The notes under the pieces: generated by a model
Databases searched by the model: none
What the model was told of the DNA's origin: nothing
Seen by the model: only the letters and a program-made list of their open reading frames with translations
Source of the DNA: Methylobacterium gossipiicola
Lineage (GTDB): Bacteria > Pseudomonadota > Alphaproteobacteria > Rhizobiales > Beijerinckiaceae
Assembly: GCF_900113485.1 (NCBI RefSeq)
Contig: NZ_FOPM01000015.1
Span: 1 to 64,000 of the forward strand
Length of the DNA: 64,000 nt
Direction of reading: 5' to 3'
Position numbers and translations under genes: made by a program
In this document: positions 13,987-23,299 of the stretch, one piece after another
How positions within the stretch are numbered: position 1 is the first letter of the stretch
Layout: each line of letters starts with the position of its first letter

Positions 13987-15033
13987 ATGTTTCGTGAGCA
14001 GCCCGGTAGAACGTCGCGCATGAAGACTCCTCACCCGCTGCGAAAGCTCCGCCCCGTCTCGGTCCCGACCCGCATGCCGGGCTTCGACGCGGCCTTCTAC
14101 TGCGAGCAGTATCCCGATATCTTGCACTTCACAGGCACGCCGCTGGAGCACTACCTGCGGCACGGGTGGACAGAGGGGCGCGACCCAAGCGCCGGTTTCA
14201 GCACCAGCGGTTATCTCGCCGCCAATCCCGACGTCGCTGCCAGCGGTTTCAACCCCCTGGCGCATTTCCTCGAATACGGACTGGCGGAGGGCCGAACGGG
14301 CTGGCAGCGGGCGCCGGCGCGCCTGCGGGCCGAGACCCTCGACATTCTCCTCTACTGGACTCATGCGGAGATCGCCGAGCCGCCTGCGGCGGCCGCCTGG
14401 CGGGCTCTCTATCCGCGCGTACGGGTGTTCTCGGATGCGGACGTGATTCCCCTGCTGCCTGAAGCGTTCGTGCCGGTGTACCGCTCCATCCGCCTGCCCG
14501 CGGCCAAATCGGACATCGCCCGCTTCTTTCTCCTGCGCGCCCATGGCGGTCTCTACGTCGACGCCCATGTCGGTCCCACCGCGCGCGTGAATCTTCTAAA
14601 AACCCTCGATCCGCTGGTGGAGCACCATCTCATCCTGTTCGGCAGGAGTTGGCTGATGCCTATTGAAACCGATTTCGACCTCATGAACGGCGTGCTGGCA
14701 GCGCAACGCGGCGCCCCGGAACTCGACCTGGTCATCGACCGGATGATCGCCAACGTCCTCGAACACAAGCGGAGGGAGGACGCGACGCCCGATCACGTAC
14801 CCTACAGCCTGTTCGGGCTCACGGGCACCTATGTGCTCGTCCAGACCTTTTTCGATCAGGTGCTGCCGCGCCCGCGGATCAAGCCCGATTTCGCCCGCAC
14901 GGTGACGGTCCATTCCATGGCGGACAATCAGGCCTCCGGGCTCGAGGTGTCGGCGTACTACACGTATCGCAAGCCGAACGGGCACTGGAGTGAGCGACAG
15001 AACCACGAGCGGTTCTTCCTCGACGACGCCTGA
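13987..15033 (+). CDS. Glycosyltransferase with DXD-type sugar-binding region
   Basis: A 348-residue protein. Residues about 28-100 contain two copies of a short motif, 'FDAAFYCEQYPDI...' and 'YLAANPDVAASGFNPLAHFLEYG..EGR', a repeat often found at the front of bacterial glycan-modifying proteins. Residues about 180-200 hold 'KSDIARFFLLRAHGGLYVDAHVG', the core of the glycosyltransferase sugar-binding (DXD) family, with DAH in place of the usual DxD. It is probably a cytoplasmic or peripheral enzyme for surface polysaccharide. A downstream ATG at 14020 is an alternative start. Confidence 0.7.
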   Translation: MFREQPGRTSRMKTPHPLRKLRPVSVPTRMPGFDAAFYCEQYPDILHFTGTPLEHYLRHGWTEGRDPSAGFSTSGYLAANPDVAASGFNPLAHFLEYGLAEGRTGWQRAPARLRAETLDILLYWTHAEIAEPPAAAAWRALYPRVRVFSDADVIPLLPEAFVPVYRSIRLPAAKSDIARFFLLRAHGGLYVDAHVGPTARVNLLKTLDPLVEHHLILFGRSWLMPIETDFDLMNGVLAAQRGAPELDLVIDRMIANVLEHKRREDATPDHVPYSLFGLTGTYVLVQTFFDQVLPRPRIKPDFARTVTVHSMADNQASGLEVSAYYTYRKPNGHWSERQNHERFFLDDA

Positions 15034-15036
15034 CCC

Positions 15037-15285
15037 TCAAACCGATCCGGCGAGGCTCGACGGCGCCTGCCAGGCGACGCCGGCATGCTCGCGGATGTCG
15101 CCGTCCCGGCTGCCCGTATCGGCGTCGCTGGTCCAGTCGCCGGGCTCGGCCACGGTGAGGATCGTATCGTCCGGATAAGCCGCCGACAGGAACAGACGTG
15201 CCTCGCCCTCGGCCGCCGCGCGGACGGTGACCAGGGGGCGCTCTCCCGCGGGGGAGCGGATGTTGGCGATGAAGAGCTTCGTCAT
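15037..15285 (-). CDS. Small hypothetical protein
   Basis: An 82-residue soluble protein (MTKLFIANIRSPAGERPLVT...) with alternating beta-like strands and an acidic C-terminal half. No signal peptide or cysteine. Convergent with the glycosyltransferase gene, separated by three bases. A predicted cytoplasmic protein of unknown role; the composition is that of a genuine host gene. Confidence 0.6.
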   Translation of the reverse strand: MTKLFIANIRSPAGERPLVTVRAAAEGEARLFLSAAYPDDTILTVAEPGDWTSDADTGSRDGDIREHAGVAWQAPSSLAGSV

Positions 15286-15491
15286 GGTGAGAATTCCGTC
15301 TCGGTGAGGCCGCGTCGGTACGGCAACGCGCTGCGACGGCACAGGTCTCACGCTGTGCGAAGTCTTGCACGCGCCGCTCCGATTGCCCGGGGGGTGTGAC
15401 AGAGCGCGCGGGAAACCGTCGGCGCCGGAGGGATTTGTCGTTCCGTATGAGGCCGAATGCCGGCCGCGACCCATCCCTTGGAAGTCCCGCC

Positions 15492-15743
15492 ATGATGAAA
15501 ACTGTCCTCGTCGCTGCCGCCCTGTTCGCCGCCGCGCCGGCCCTCGCGCAGGTGGGCACGCCCCAGCCTTCCGGGACCGTGGTCCAGCAGGAGCCGAACT
15601 CCACCGGCAACGACGCCAACATCGCGATCTCGCGTGGCCCCACGGGCGCCGACACCGTGACGACGGATTCGGCCGCTGGGGGCAACGCCGCGCGGCCCGA
15701 GCAGGCGATCCCCAACAGCAGCGCCAACGGCGGCGCACGCTGA
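15492..15743 (+). CDS. Small secreted protein
   Basis: An 83-residue protein with a clean signal peptide (MMKTVLVAAALFAAAPALAQ, cleavage after residue 20) and a low-complexity mature part rich in Gly, Asn, Ser, Thr and Ala with no cysteine. The start at 15492 gives the signal peptide; the longer frame does not. It resembles the small periplasmic proteins that occur throughout this genome segment. Unknown function. Confidence 0.65.
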   Translation: MMKTVLVAAALFAAAPALAQVGTPQPSGTVVQQEPNSTGNDANIAISRGPTGADTVTTDSAAGGNAARPEQAIPNSSANGGAR

Positions 15744-15958
15744 CGCAACGGGCGCTCACGTCGCGGCGGTGCGGTTCATCCCGCCGCGACGACCCGCCAC
15801 GCGGCCGGGGGGATTCGTCGGGAACCGGCGGCCCCCTGCGATCTTGTTGGGGATATGTGCGCGATGCACGGCGCCCGACTGTCGATGGCGCCTCACGCGA
15901 CGAAGGCATGGGTCACCCGTCGACGGGTCACCCGGCCCCACAACACGAAGGATCGGAC

Positions 15959-16510
15959 ATGGCGAATACGAACTCTTCCTCGGCTCAGCGGCTGCACGAG
16001 ACCCAGAACGGCACCAAGTCCAACGCCAAGAAGGTGTCGACGGACGCCCTCAACGCCCGTCTCGCCGACGGCATCGACCTGGCGCTGGCGGTGAAGCAGG
16101 CGCACTGGAACCTGAAGGGGCCGCAATTCATCGGCATCCACGAGATGCTCGACGGCTTCCGCGCGGAACTCGACGACTACAACGACAAGGTGGCCGAGCG
16201 CATCACCCAGCTCGGCGGCACGGCGCGCGGCACCGCGACGGCCGTGGCGGGCGCCTCGCAGCTCGCCCCCTATCCCCTGGACGCCTACGCCATCGCCGAC
16301 CACGTCGCGGCCCTCATCGACCGCTACGCCGTCTACGCCAACGCCGTGCGCCAGAACATCGACGACACCGACGAGGCGGGCGACGCCGGCACGGCCGACC
16401 TGTTCACGGAGGTCTCGCGCGGCGTCGACAAGCAGCTGTGGTTCCTTGAGGCTCACGTCCAGGAGCCGACGGGCCAGATGCGCGACGGCGACCATTCCGG
16501 CCAGCGCTGA
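15959..16510 (+). CDS. dps: Dps DNA-protection ferritin
   Basis: A 183-residue member of the Dps family, which stores iron as mineral, consumes peroxide and coats DNA in starved cells. The inter-subunit ferroxidase ligands are in place: His49, His61, Asp76 and Glu80, with the family spacing. The Lys/Asn/Ser-rich N-terminal tail (residues 1-28) is the kind that binds DNA. It is a single gene with its own terminator downstream. Confidence 0.95.
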   Translation: MANTNSSSAQRLHETQNGTKSNAKKVSTDALNARLADGIDLALAVKQAHWNLKGPQFIGIHEMLDGFRAELDDYNDKVAERITQLGGTARGTATAVAGASQLAPYPLDAYAIADHVAALIDRYAVYANAVRQNIDDTDEAGDAGTADLFTEVSRGVDKQLWFLEAHVQEPTGQMRDGDHSGQR

Positions 16511-16533
16511 AGCGTTTTCACGATCTGACGAAG

Positions 16534-16558
16534 GGCGCCGGGTTCCGGCGCCTTTTTT
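16534..16558 (+). terminator. Rho-independent terminator after dps
   Basis: A perfect eight-pair stem (GGCGCCGG / CCGGCGCC) with a three-base loop is followed by TTTTTT at 16553-16558. Confidence 0.92.
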
Positions 16559-16574
16559 CGTTGAGTGGCACGCC

Positions 16575-16618
16575 GGGTGCGCGCTCCTTCGCCCCGCAGG
16601 CGGGGAGAGGAGGCACCC
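16575..16618. repeat. Imperfect palindrome of the CTCCCCGC/GCGGGGAG type
   Basis: The arms GGGTGC..CTCCT..CCCCGC and GCGGGG..AGGAG.CACCC fold with small mismatches around a two-base loop. It lies between the dps terminator and the end of the convergent efflux operon, and its core matches the longer perfect palindrome at 21553-21600. Confidence 0.6.
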
Positions 16619-16631
16619 GCAGGGTCCGTCC

Positions 16632-18176
16632 CTACAAAAACGGCGCCGGGTCTCGCTCGGGCTTCGGGGGGCGGACGTCGTTGCGGTTCCACCAGCCGCC
16701 GCCGAGCGCCTGGAACAGGGCCGCCGTGTCGGCATACTGGTTCGCCCGCGCGGCCGCCGAGGTGACGATGGCCGAGAGGTAGGATTGCTGGGCGATGAGC
16801 ACCTGGGTGCTGTTGATGGCGCCCGCGGTGTACTGCTTGCGGATGAGCTCCAGGCTCTGGCTCGTGGCTTTCTCGGCGGCGGCGGCCGCCGCCACGGCCT
16901 GGGCGTCGGATTGCAGGGCCCGCAGGGCGTCGGCGACGTTCTGGAACGCCGCAATCACCACGGCGCGGTACTGCGCCTGGGCCTGATCCAGGGTCTCCTC
17001 CGCCGCGCGCTGGCGGCGGAACAGGGTGCCGGCGTCGAAGATCGGCTGCGCCACGGTGCCGACGATGCCGTAGAACGTTGCCGCCGAACTCGCGAGCTGC
17101 GCGATCTTCACGGCGCTCGAGCCGCCATTGGCCGTGATGTTGAACTGCGGCAGGCGGTTGGCGACGGCAACGCCCACCTGCGCGCTCGCCTGCATCACGT
17201 TGGCCTCGGCCGCCTTCACGTCGGGACGCTGCTGCACGAGGTTCGAGGGCAGGCTCACGGGGAGCCGCGTCGGCAGGCGCAGGGACGCGAGGGTGAAGGT
17301 CGGCCCGATCTCCTCGCTCGGGAAACGCCCGAGGAGGGCGGTCAGCAGGTTGCGCTGCTGCGACAGCTGCTTTTCGAGGGGCGGCAGCAACTGCATCGAC
17401 ACCGAGAGGGCGGCCTGCTGCTGCACCACGTCGGCCCCGGCGATCTGCCCCAGGGAGAGCTGCTTGTTGTAGAGGGTCAGCACCTCGGTCTGGGCCTGGA
17501 TCACCCGCTTCGTGGCGTCGATCTGGGCGCGGAGCGACGCCTCCTGGATCGCCGCCAGGACCACGTTGGCGGTGAGCGAGAGGTAGGCGGCCTCGAGTTG
17601 GAAGCGCTGGTTCTCGGCCTGCGCCTCCAGCGATTCGATCTGGCGCTCGTTGCCGCCGAACACGTCGGGCACGAACGAGACCGTCACCTGCGGGGTGTAG
17701 AGGCTGTAGAACAGCTGGCGCTGGTCGTTGAGCGGGCTCTGCAGGGCGCCGCCCGGCACCTTCTGGCGCGAGCCGAGGCCGTTGAAGGCCAGCTGCGGGA
17801 ACAGGGTGCCGCGCTGGGCCTCGACATTCTGCTGGGCGATGCGCAGGGCCGCCTGGGCGGCGTCGAGGTTCGGGTTGTTGGCCAGCGCCTCCTCCACCAG
17901 CCGGTTGAGGGCGGGCGAATGGAACAGGGTCCACCACCGGCCGGGCACGTCGGCCCCGGCGATGAAGTTCTGGTCGGCCGAGCCGCCCTGGCGCGTCGTC
18001 ACCTTGTCGGTGGCGGTGGGGTTGGTCAGGGGCTCGCGGGTGTAGCGGGTCACCGGCGGCGGGGCCGGCGGCACGTAATCGGGGCCGACCACGCAGCCGC
18101 CGAGCGCCGCGAGCAGGACCGCGCCCGCGGTTCTGCGCAGGAGCGGGGCGCCGGGGATCGTCGTGGTGCGTCGCAT
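16632..18176 (-). CDS. RND efflux outer-membrane lipoprotein, NodT family
   Basis: A 514-residue TolC-like channel. The signal ends in the lipobox LGGC (Cys28), so it is lipid-anchored. Two repeats of the outer-membrane-efflux fold are visible ('WWTLFHSPALNRLVEEAL' opens the first, and 'RRQRAAEETLDQAQAQYR', 'LELIRKQYTAGAINSTQVL' lie in the second). It is the third gene of an operon with the RND pump and the adaptor to its right and would supply the exit duct. The frame stays open far upstream into the pump gene, but the start is fixed by the lipoprotein signal at 18176. Confidence 0.9.
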   Translation of the reverse strand: MRRTTTIPGAPLLRRTAGAVLLAALGGCVVGPDYVPPAPPPVTRYTREPLTNPTATDKVTTRQGGSADQNFIAGADVPGRWWTLFHSPALNRLVEEALANNPNLDAAQAALRIAQQNVEAQRGTLFPQLAFNGLGSRQKVPGGALQSPLNDQRQLFYSLYTPQVTVSFVPDVFGGNERQIESLEAQAENQRFQLEAAYLSLTANVVLAAIQEASLRAQIDATKRVIQAQTEVLTLYNKQLSLGQIAGADVVQQQAALSVSMQLLPPLEKQLSQQRNLLTALLGRFPSEEIGPTFTLASLRLPTRLPVSLPSNLVQQRPDVKAAEANVMQASAQVGVAVANRLPQFNITANGGSSAVKIAQLASSAATFYGIVGTVAQPIFDAGTLFRRQRAAEETLDQAQAQYRAVVIAAFQNVADALRALQSDAQAVAAAAAAEKATSQSLELIRKQYTAGAINSTQVLIAQQSYLSAIVTSAAARANQYADTAALFQALGGGWWNRNDVRPPKPERDPAPFL

Positions 18177-18289
18177 GGTGTCGCCGACTCCGCCGGGCCT
18201 TCTGGCTCCGTATGGGCGATGCTGCGGCGCGGGAGTCAACGCGGAGGCCTCCGCGTTGACGAAGCTTTCACCTCTCTGTGTCGCCCGCA

Positions 18290-21200
18290 TCACGCCACCT
18301 CGGCCAAAGCCGCCGCGTGCGCGGCCTCCGGCGGGCGCACGCCCGGCGCCGGCTTGCGGCGCGAGAACAGGCCGATGAGGATCGGCACCACCACCAGGAT
18401 GAGGTTGGGCGCGAGCAGGATGCCGCCCACCACCACGAGGGCGAGGGGCTTCTGCACCTGCGAGCCGATGCCCGTGGAGACCGCCGCCGGCAGGAGGCCG
18501 ACGCAGGCGGCGACACAGGTCATCATCACCGGGCGCATGCGGACGTTGGAGGCATGCCATACGGCGGCCGTGCGCTCCCAGCCCTCGTCGAGGAGCTGGT
18601 TGTAGTACGACAGCAGGATCACCCCCTCCATGGTGGAGATGCCGAAGAGGGCGATGAAGCCGATGGCCGCCGAGATGGAGAACGGCGTCAGCGTCAGGGC
18701 GAGGGCGAAGATGCCGCCGATCATCGCCATGGGAAGCACGCTCAGGGTCAACAGCGTATCGGTGATCGACGCGAAGTTGACGAACAGCAGGAGCGCGATG
18801 AGCGCGATGGTGATGGGCACCACCACGCTCAAGCGCGCCACGGCGTCCTTCAGGTTGGTGAACTGGCCGACCCATTCGAGGTGGAAGCCCGACGGCAGGG
18901 TCACTTCCTGGGCGATCCGGCTCTGGGCCTCGAGCACGGCGCCTCCCAGATCGCGCCCGCGGACGGAGAACTTCACCGGGATGTAGCGTTCCTGGTTCTC
19001 GCGGTAGATGAAGGCCGCGCCCGAGGTCAGCTCCACGGTGGCGATCTCGGAGAGCGGCACCGGGATGATGCCGCCGGCCGGGTTCGTCGCCCCCACGGTG
19101 ATGTTGCGGATGGTCTCCAGGCTGCTGCGGTATTCCGAGGCGAGGCGCACCCGCATGGGGAAGTGCCGGTCCGAGCCGTATTCGTAGAGGTCGCCCGCCG
19201 TCTGGCCGCCGATGGCCGCCTGGACGGTGGTGTTGACGTCGCCGGGCGCCAGGCCGAACCGCGCGGCCTTGCGCCGGTCGATGTCGATGCGCACGGTGGG
19301 CTGGCCGAGGGAGGCGAACACCGCGAGGTCGGCGACGCCGGGCACCTTCGCCAGCGCCGCCTTCACGGCCTCCGCCGTGCGGGTGAGCTCCACGAGGTCG
19401 TTGCCGTAGATCTTGACGGAGTTCTCGCCCTTCACGCCGGAGGCCGCCTCCTGGACGTTGTCCTCGATGTACTGGGAGAAGTTGAACTCGACGCCGGGGA
19501 AGGTCTCGTCCAACTGCTTCGACAGGGTGCGCACCAGGGTCTCCTTGTCGAGGCCGGGCCGCCACTGGTCGAAGGGTTTGAGGGGCGCCAGGATCTCGAC
19601 GTTGAAGAACCCCGTGGCGTCGGTGCCGTCGTCGGGGCGGCCCTGGTGCGACAGGACGGTGACCACCTCCGGCACGTCGGAGATGATCTTGCGCAGGCGC
19701 TCGACATAGGCGTTGCCGGCCTCCAGCGAGATCGAGGCCGGCATGGTGCCGCGGATGTAGAGGTTGCCCTCCTCGAGTTTCGGCAGGAATTCGAGGCCGA
19801 GCGTCCGGGCCGCGATGGCGGAGGCGCCGAGCATCGCCGCCACCACGAGGAGCGACAGCAGCTTGTGGCGAAGGCCGAAGCGCAGGATGAGGACGTGGCC
19901 GAAGCGCAGCAGGCGCACCACCAGGGTGTCGCGCTCCTCCACGTGTTTGGGCAGGATCAGGGCCGAGAGGGCGGGCGAGACCGTGAAGGTGGCGAGCAGG
20001 CCGCCGATGAGCGCGTAGGCGTAGGTCTTGGCCATGGGGCCGAAGATGTGGCCCTCGACGCCCGTCAGGGTGAAGAGCGGCAGGAAGCCGACGATGATGA
20101 TGGTGGCCGAGAAGAAGATCGCCCGGTTCACCTCCGCCCCCGCGATCGCGATGGTGCCGAGCCGCCCGTCGAGGCCGCCCGGCGCCCTCTGGCCCTCGCT
20201 GTGCTCCGGTTCGGCGAGGTGCCGGAAGATGTTCTCGACCATGATGACGGTGGCGTCGACGATGAGGCCGAAATCGATGGCGCCGAGCGACAGGAGGTTG
20301 GCCGAATCCCCGCGGATCACCAGGATGAGGATGGCAAAGCCCAGGGCGAAGGGAATCGTCGCCGCCACGATGACGGCGCTGCGGAGCGACCCTAGGAACA
20401 TCCACTGCACGGCGAACACCAGCACGACGCCGACGACGAGGTTGTGCATCACCGTATGGGTGGTGGTGTGGATGAGGCCGCTGCGGTCGTAGATCCGCTC
20501 CACCTTCACGTCGGGAGGCAGGATGCCGCTGGCGTTGATCTTGTCGATCTCGGCCTCCACGAGGCGCAGGGTCGGCAGGCTCTTGCCGCCCCGGCTCATG
20601 AGGACGATGCCCTCCACGATGTCGTTCTGGCCGTCATGGCCGACGATGCCGAGGCGCGGCGCGTTGGAGACCCGGACGTCGGCGACGTCGCGCACGAGGA
20701 CCGGCACGCCGCCGACCTGGGTCAGCATGGTGTCGCGGATGTCGTCCATGTCGCGGATGAGGCCGACGCCGCGCACCACCGCCGATTGCTCGCCGACATT
20801 GAGGGTCTGGCCACCGACGTTGATGGAGGAGTTGTTCAGCGCCGTCACGAGCTGGACCAGGGTCAGCCCCTGCGCCTGGAGGCGGGTGAGATCGACGGCG
20901 ATCTCGTATTCCTTGGTCTTGCCGCCGAAGGCCGTGACGTCGACGACGCCGGGAATCGCCTTGAACCGGCGCTGCAGCACCCAGTCCTGCAGGGTCTTCA
21001 GTTCCGTCGACGAGTAGCCGGCTGGGCCCGTCACCTTGTAGCGCATGATCTCGCCCACGGGGGAGGTCGGCGAGATCTGCGGCTGGGCCCCGCCCGGCAG
21101 GGGCGGCAGCTGCGACAGGCGGTTGAGCACCCGCTGGAGCGCTTCCTGGTAGGTGAAGTTGTAGTTGAACTGCACCTTCACGTCGGAGAGGCCGAACAGC

Positions 21201-21454
21201 GAGATGGTGCGCACCACCGTGGCGTTGGGGATGCCGGCGAGCTGCACCTCCAGGGGAATGGTGATGTAGCGCTCGATCTCGTCGGCCGATTGCCCCGGAT
21301 TCTGCGTGATGACGTCGACGAGCGGCGGAACCGGATCGGGATAGGCCTCGATGTTCAGCTGCGTGTAGCTGGCATAGCCCAGCGCCAGCATGGCGACGAA
21401 CATGAGGCACACCAGCACGCGCTGGCGCAGGGCGAAGACGATCAGGCTGTTCAT
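18290..21454 (-). CDS. RND efflux pump, CzcA/CusA heavy-metal type
   Basis: A 1054-residue inner-membrane antiporter with twelve membrane segments. The motif 'AIDFGLIVDATVIMVEN' near residues 400-415 carries the two Asp and one Glu used for proton relay in heavy-metal RND pumps, and 'FGLSDVKVQF' and 'LAGIPNATVVRTIS' are HME-class signatures rather than drug-pump ones. Cargo is inferred to be divalent cations or Cu(I)/Ag(I); I cannot fix which, and no Met-rich entry path or metal-binding N-terminal tail stands out. It sits between adaptor and outer-membrane genes, all on the same strand. Confidence 0.9.
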   Translation of the reverse strand: MNSLIVFALRQRVLVCLMFVAMLALGYASYTQLNIEAYPDPVPPLVDVITQNPGQSADEIERYITIPLEVQLAGIPNATVVRTISLFGLSDVKVQFNYNFTYQEALQRVLNRLSQLPPLPGGAQPQISPTSPVGEIMRYKVTGPAGYSSTELKTLQDWVLQRRFKAIPGVVDVTAFGGKTKEYEIAVDLTRLQAQGLTLVQLVTALNNSSINVGGQTLNVGEQSAVVRGVGLIRDMDDIRDTMLTQVGGVPVLVRDVADVRVSNAPRLGIVGHDGQNDIVEGIVLMSRGGKSLPTLRLVEAEIDKINASGILPPDVKVERIYDRSGLIHTTTHTVMHNLVVGVVLVFAVQWMFLGSLRSAVIVAATIPFALGFAILILVIRGDSANLLSLGAIDFGLIVDATVIMVENIFRHLAEPEHSEGQRAPGGLDGRLGTIAIAGAEVNRAIFFSATIIIVGFLPLFTLTGVEGHIFGPMAKTYAYALIGGLLATFTVSPALSALILPKHVEERDTLVVRLLRFGHVLILRFGLRHKLLSLLVVAAMLGASAIAARTLGLEFLPKLEEGNLYIRGTMPASISLEAGNAYVERLRKIISDVPEVVTVLSHQGRPDDGTDATGFFNVEILAPLKPFDQWRPGLDKETLVRTLSKQLDETFPGVEFNFSQYIEDNVQEAASGVKGENSVKIYGNDLVELTRTAEAVKAALAKVPGVADLAVFASLGQPTVRIDIDRRKAARFGLAPGDVNTTVQAAIGGQTAGDLYEYGSDRHFPMRVRLASEYRSSLETIRNITVGATNPAGGIIPVPLSEIATVELTSGAAFIYRENQERYIPVKFSVRGRDLGGAVLEAQSRIAQEVTLPSGFHLEWVGQFTNLKDAVARLSVVVPITIALIALLLFVNFASITDTLLTLSVLPMAMIGGIFALALTLTPFSISAAIGFIALFGISTMEGVILLSYYNQLLDEGWERTAAVWHASNVRMRPVMMTCVAACVGLLPAAVSTGIGSQVQKPLALVVVGGILLAPNLILVVVPILIGLFSRRKPAPGVRPPEAAHAAALAEVA

Positions 21455-21552
21455 CGCGCGCAGGTCACGGTCGGCCGGTCAGGGCTGGGAAAATCGTTTT
21501 GAGGACGAGAGGTTTGGCAGACGGCAGGCCTGCGAGCCTTAGGCGGACCGCT

Positions 21553-21600
21553 GGTGCACAGTCCCCTCTCCCCGCCAGCGGGGAGAGGGGACTGTGCACC
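21553..21600. repeat. Perfect 23-bp palindrome
   Basis: Arms 21553-21575 and 21578-21600 are exact reverse complements around a CA loop. The element lies in the 190-base gap between adaptor and pump genes. It has no T run, so it is not an ordinary terminator. The core CTCTCCCCGC resembles the palindrome at 16575-16618. Confidence 0.9.
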
Positions 21601-21644
21601 CCGGATGAGCGAAGGCACGGCCCGGGTCATCGGTCGGGCCCGAT

Positions 21645-22943
21645 TCAAGACGCCTTGTCGCCGCTGACGGCGCGATCCATGAACACGGCGCCGCGGGTGA
21701 CGATCTCCTCGCCGGCCTTGAGCCCCTCGACGACCTGGACCATGCCCTTGCTGGCGAGCCCCAGGGTGACGGTGCGGGCCTCGATGGCCCCGTCGGGCCG
21801 GGCGACCCAGACCTGGGCGCGCCGGCCCTCGTACACGATGGCGGCCGAGGGCACCGCTGGCCCGGCCTGGCCCGGCCCCGTGAAGATCGTGAAGCTCGCG
21901 AACATCTCGGGCTTCAGCAGCCGGTCGGGATTCTCGATCTCGCTGCGCACGGAGAGGCGGCGGGTCGCCGGATCGAGGCTCGCCGCGACGTAATCGACCT
22001 TCGATGTGAAGGTGCGGGCGCTGAAGCCCGCCACCCGCGCCTCGACCTCCTGACCGAGGCGGATCTTCGGGATCTCGCTCTCGCGCACGTTGGCCACGAG
22101 CCAGACCGTGGACAGGTCGCCGATGACGAAGACCGGATCGGAGGAGGCGCTGAGATACTGCCCGATGCCGACCTTGCGCTGGACGATGGTGCCGGCGATG
22201 GGCGCCCGGATCTGCGTCTCGGGGCTCATGCTGCCCTTCTTCTCGAAGGCGGCGATCTCGGCATCCGACTTGCCCAGGATGCGCAGGCGGTTCTTCACCG
22301 CCTCGAGGCTGGCTTCGGCGGTCTTGAGGTCGCTCTGGGCGCCGATGACGTCGTTCTGGGCCGACTGGTAGTCCTTCAGGGCCACGGCTTTGGCCTGGAA
22401 CAGCTCCTGCTGCCGGGCCGCGATGGTCATATCGAGCTTCAGCAGGGCCGTGGTCTTGGCGATGGTGTTGAGGGCCGCCTGATAGTCGTTCTGGGCCTGC
22501 AACATGTCGGCGGCCTCCATGGTGAGGAGGACATCGCCGGCCTTCACCTCGTCGCCCGCCCGCACCAGCACCTTCGTCACCCGGCCGGAATACGGCGAGG
22601 TCACGGGCACGTTGTCGTCGTCGTTCAGGGCGATGCGCCCCTCCGCCATGCCTTCCGGCCGGAAGGTCCGGGTCTCGACGGCGGCGATCTGCAGGGCGGC
22701 GCGCTGGGCCGGGGTCGGCCGGAAGCTGCGCGGCACGGGGCCGGCGCGCTGAACGGTCAGATCCGCATCGTCGTCGTCGCCCCCGGACACGATCCGGGCC
22801 ACGCGCTCGCGGATCGTCTCCGTCGCCCATTTGCCGAAGGGGGACTCACGTTCGGACCAGGCGACGGCGCCGAGCCCGACGCAGACCGCCAGCCCGAGCC
22901 CAAGCATGAGTTTGGAAACGCCCTTCCGGGGAGCTGAGGACAT
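21645..22943 (-). CDS. RND efflux periplasmic adaptor (membrane fusion protein)
   Basis: A 432-residue CzcB/CusB-type adaptor. Residues 10-27 are the membrane anchor. 'VTSPYSGRVTKVLVRAGDEV' (near residue 110) and 'IRAPIAGTIVQRKVGIGQYL' (near 230) are the two lipoyl half-motifs; a helical hairpin with Ala/Gln/Asp repeats lies between. 'FASFTIFTG' and 'TRGAVFMD' form the barrel and membrane-proximal parts. The start at 22943 is the ATG right before the anchor. It is the first gene of the efflux operon. Confidence 0.9.
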   Translation of the reverse strand: MSSAPRKGVSKLMLGLGLAVCVGLGAVAWSERESPFGKWATETIRERVARIVSGGDDDDADLTVQRAGPVPRSFRPTPAQRAALQIAAVETRTFRPEGMAEGRIALNDDDNVPVTSPYSGRVTKVLVRAGDEVKAGDVLLTMEAADMLQAQNDYQAALNTIAKTTALLKLDMTIAARQQELFQAKAVALKDYQSAQNDVIGAQSDLKTAEASLEAVKNRLRILGKSDAEIAAFEKKGSMSPETQIRAPIAGTIVQRKVGIGQYLSASSDPVFVIGDLSTVWLVANVRESEIPKIRLGQEVEARVAGFSARTFTSKVDYVAASLDPATRRLSVRSEIENPDRLLKPEMFASFTIFTGPGQAGPAVPSAAIVYEGRRAQVWVARPDGAIEARTVTLGLASKGMVQVVEGLKAGEEIVTRGAVFMDRAVSGDKAS

Positions 22944-23299
22944 GGGAGACTTTCCGGATGGCCGGGACGAATCGGAGGAGGTGGAAACGCGGATGTCCGG
23001 GCCGTCACGCCATCCCGCCGGGGCGGAACGGGTTGGGGCAGCGGAGCCGGGATAGGAGACTCGTTTCAGGCCGAAAGATGGCGCTCGATTCGATGGCGCC
23101 CGGTGCATCCAAGGGACCGGATTCGTGACGGGAGAATGACACCCACCGTCCGGATCGCACACAGGTGCGTGACGCCCGCAGCCGACCATCGCCCACCGCT
23201 TCGAAAAACGCCGACGGGCCGGCGTGACCCGCGCGGTCCGCGAACGCCGATGGGGCGGGGCCCGCCGCGGCGGGGTCTCGTCGAGGGCGCGGCATCACC
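22944..23299. other. Intergenic gap between efflux operon and porin gene
   Basis: These 356 bases hold no open frame with protein-like composition and no hairpin with a T run. The efflux promoter is expected in this stretch, but I cannot point to -35 and -10 elements with confidence. Confidence 0.4.

Noticed and set aside
16632..20405. A continuous minus-strand frame of 1257 codons spanning two efflux genes
   Set aside because: Only the part from 18176 down is protein-like (lipoprotein channel). Upstream it is an Arg/Pro/His-rich shadow of the pump gene, which is read in another frame.
21553..21600. Rho-independent terminator in the efflux operon
   Set aside because: The stem is perfect, but no T run follows on either strand, and the downstream gene is clearly part of the same operon.
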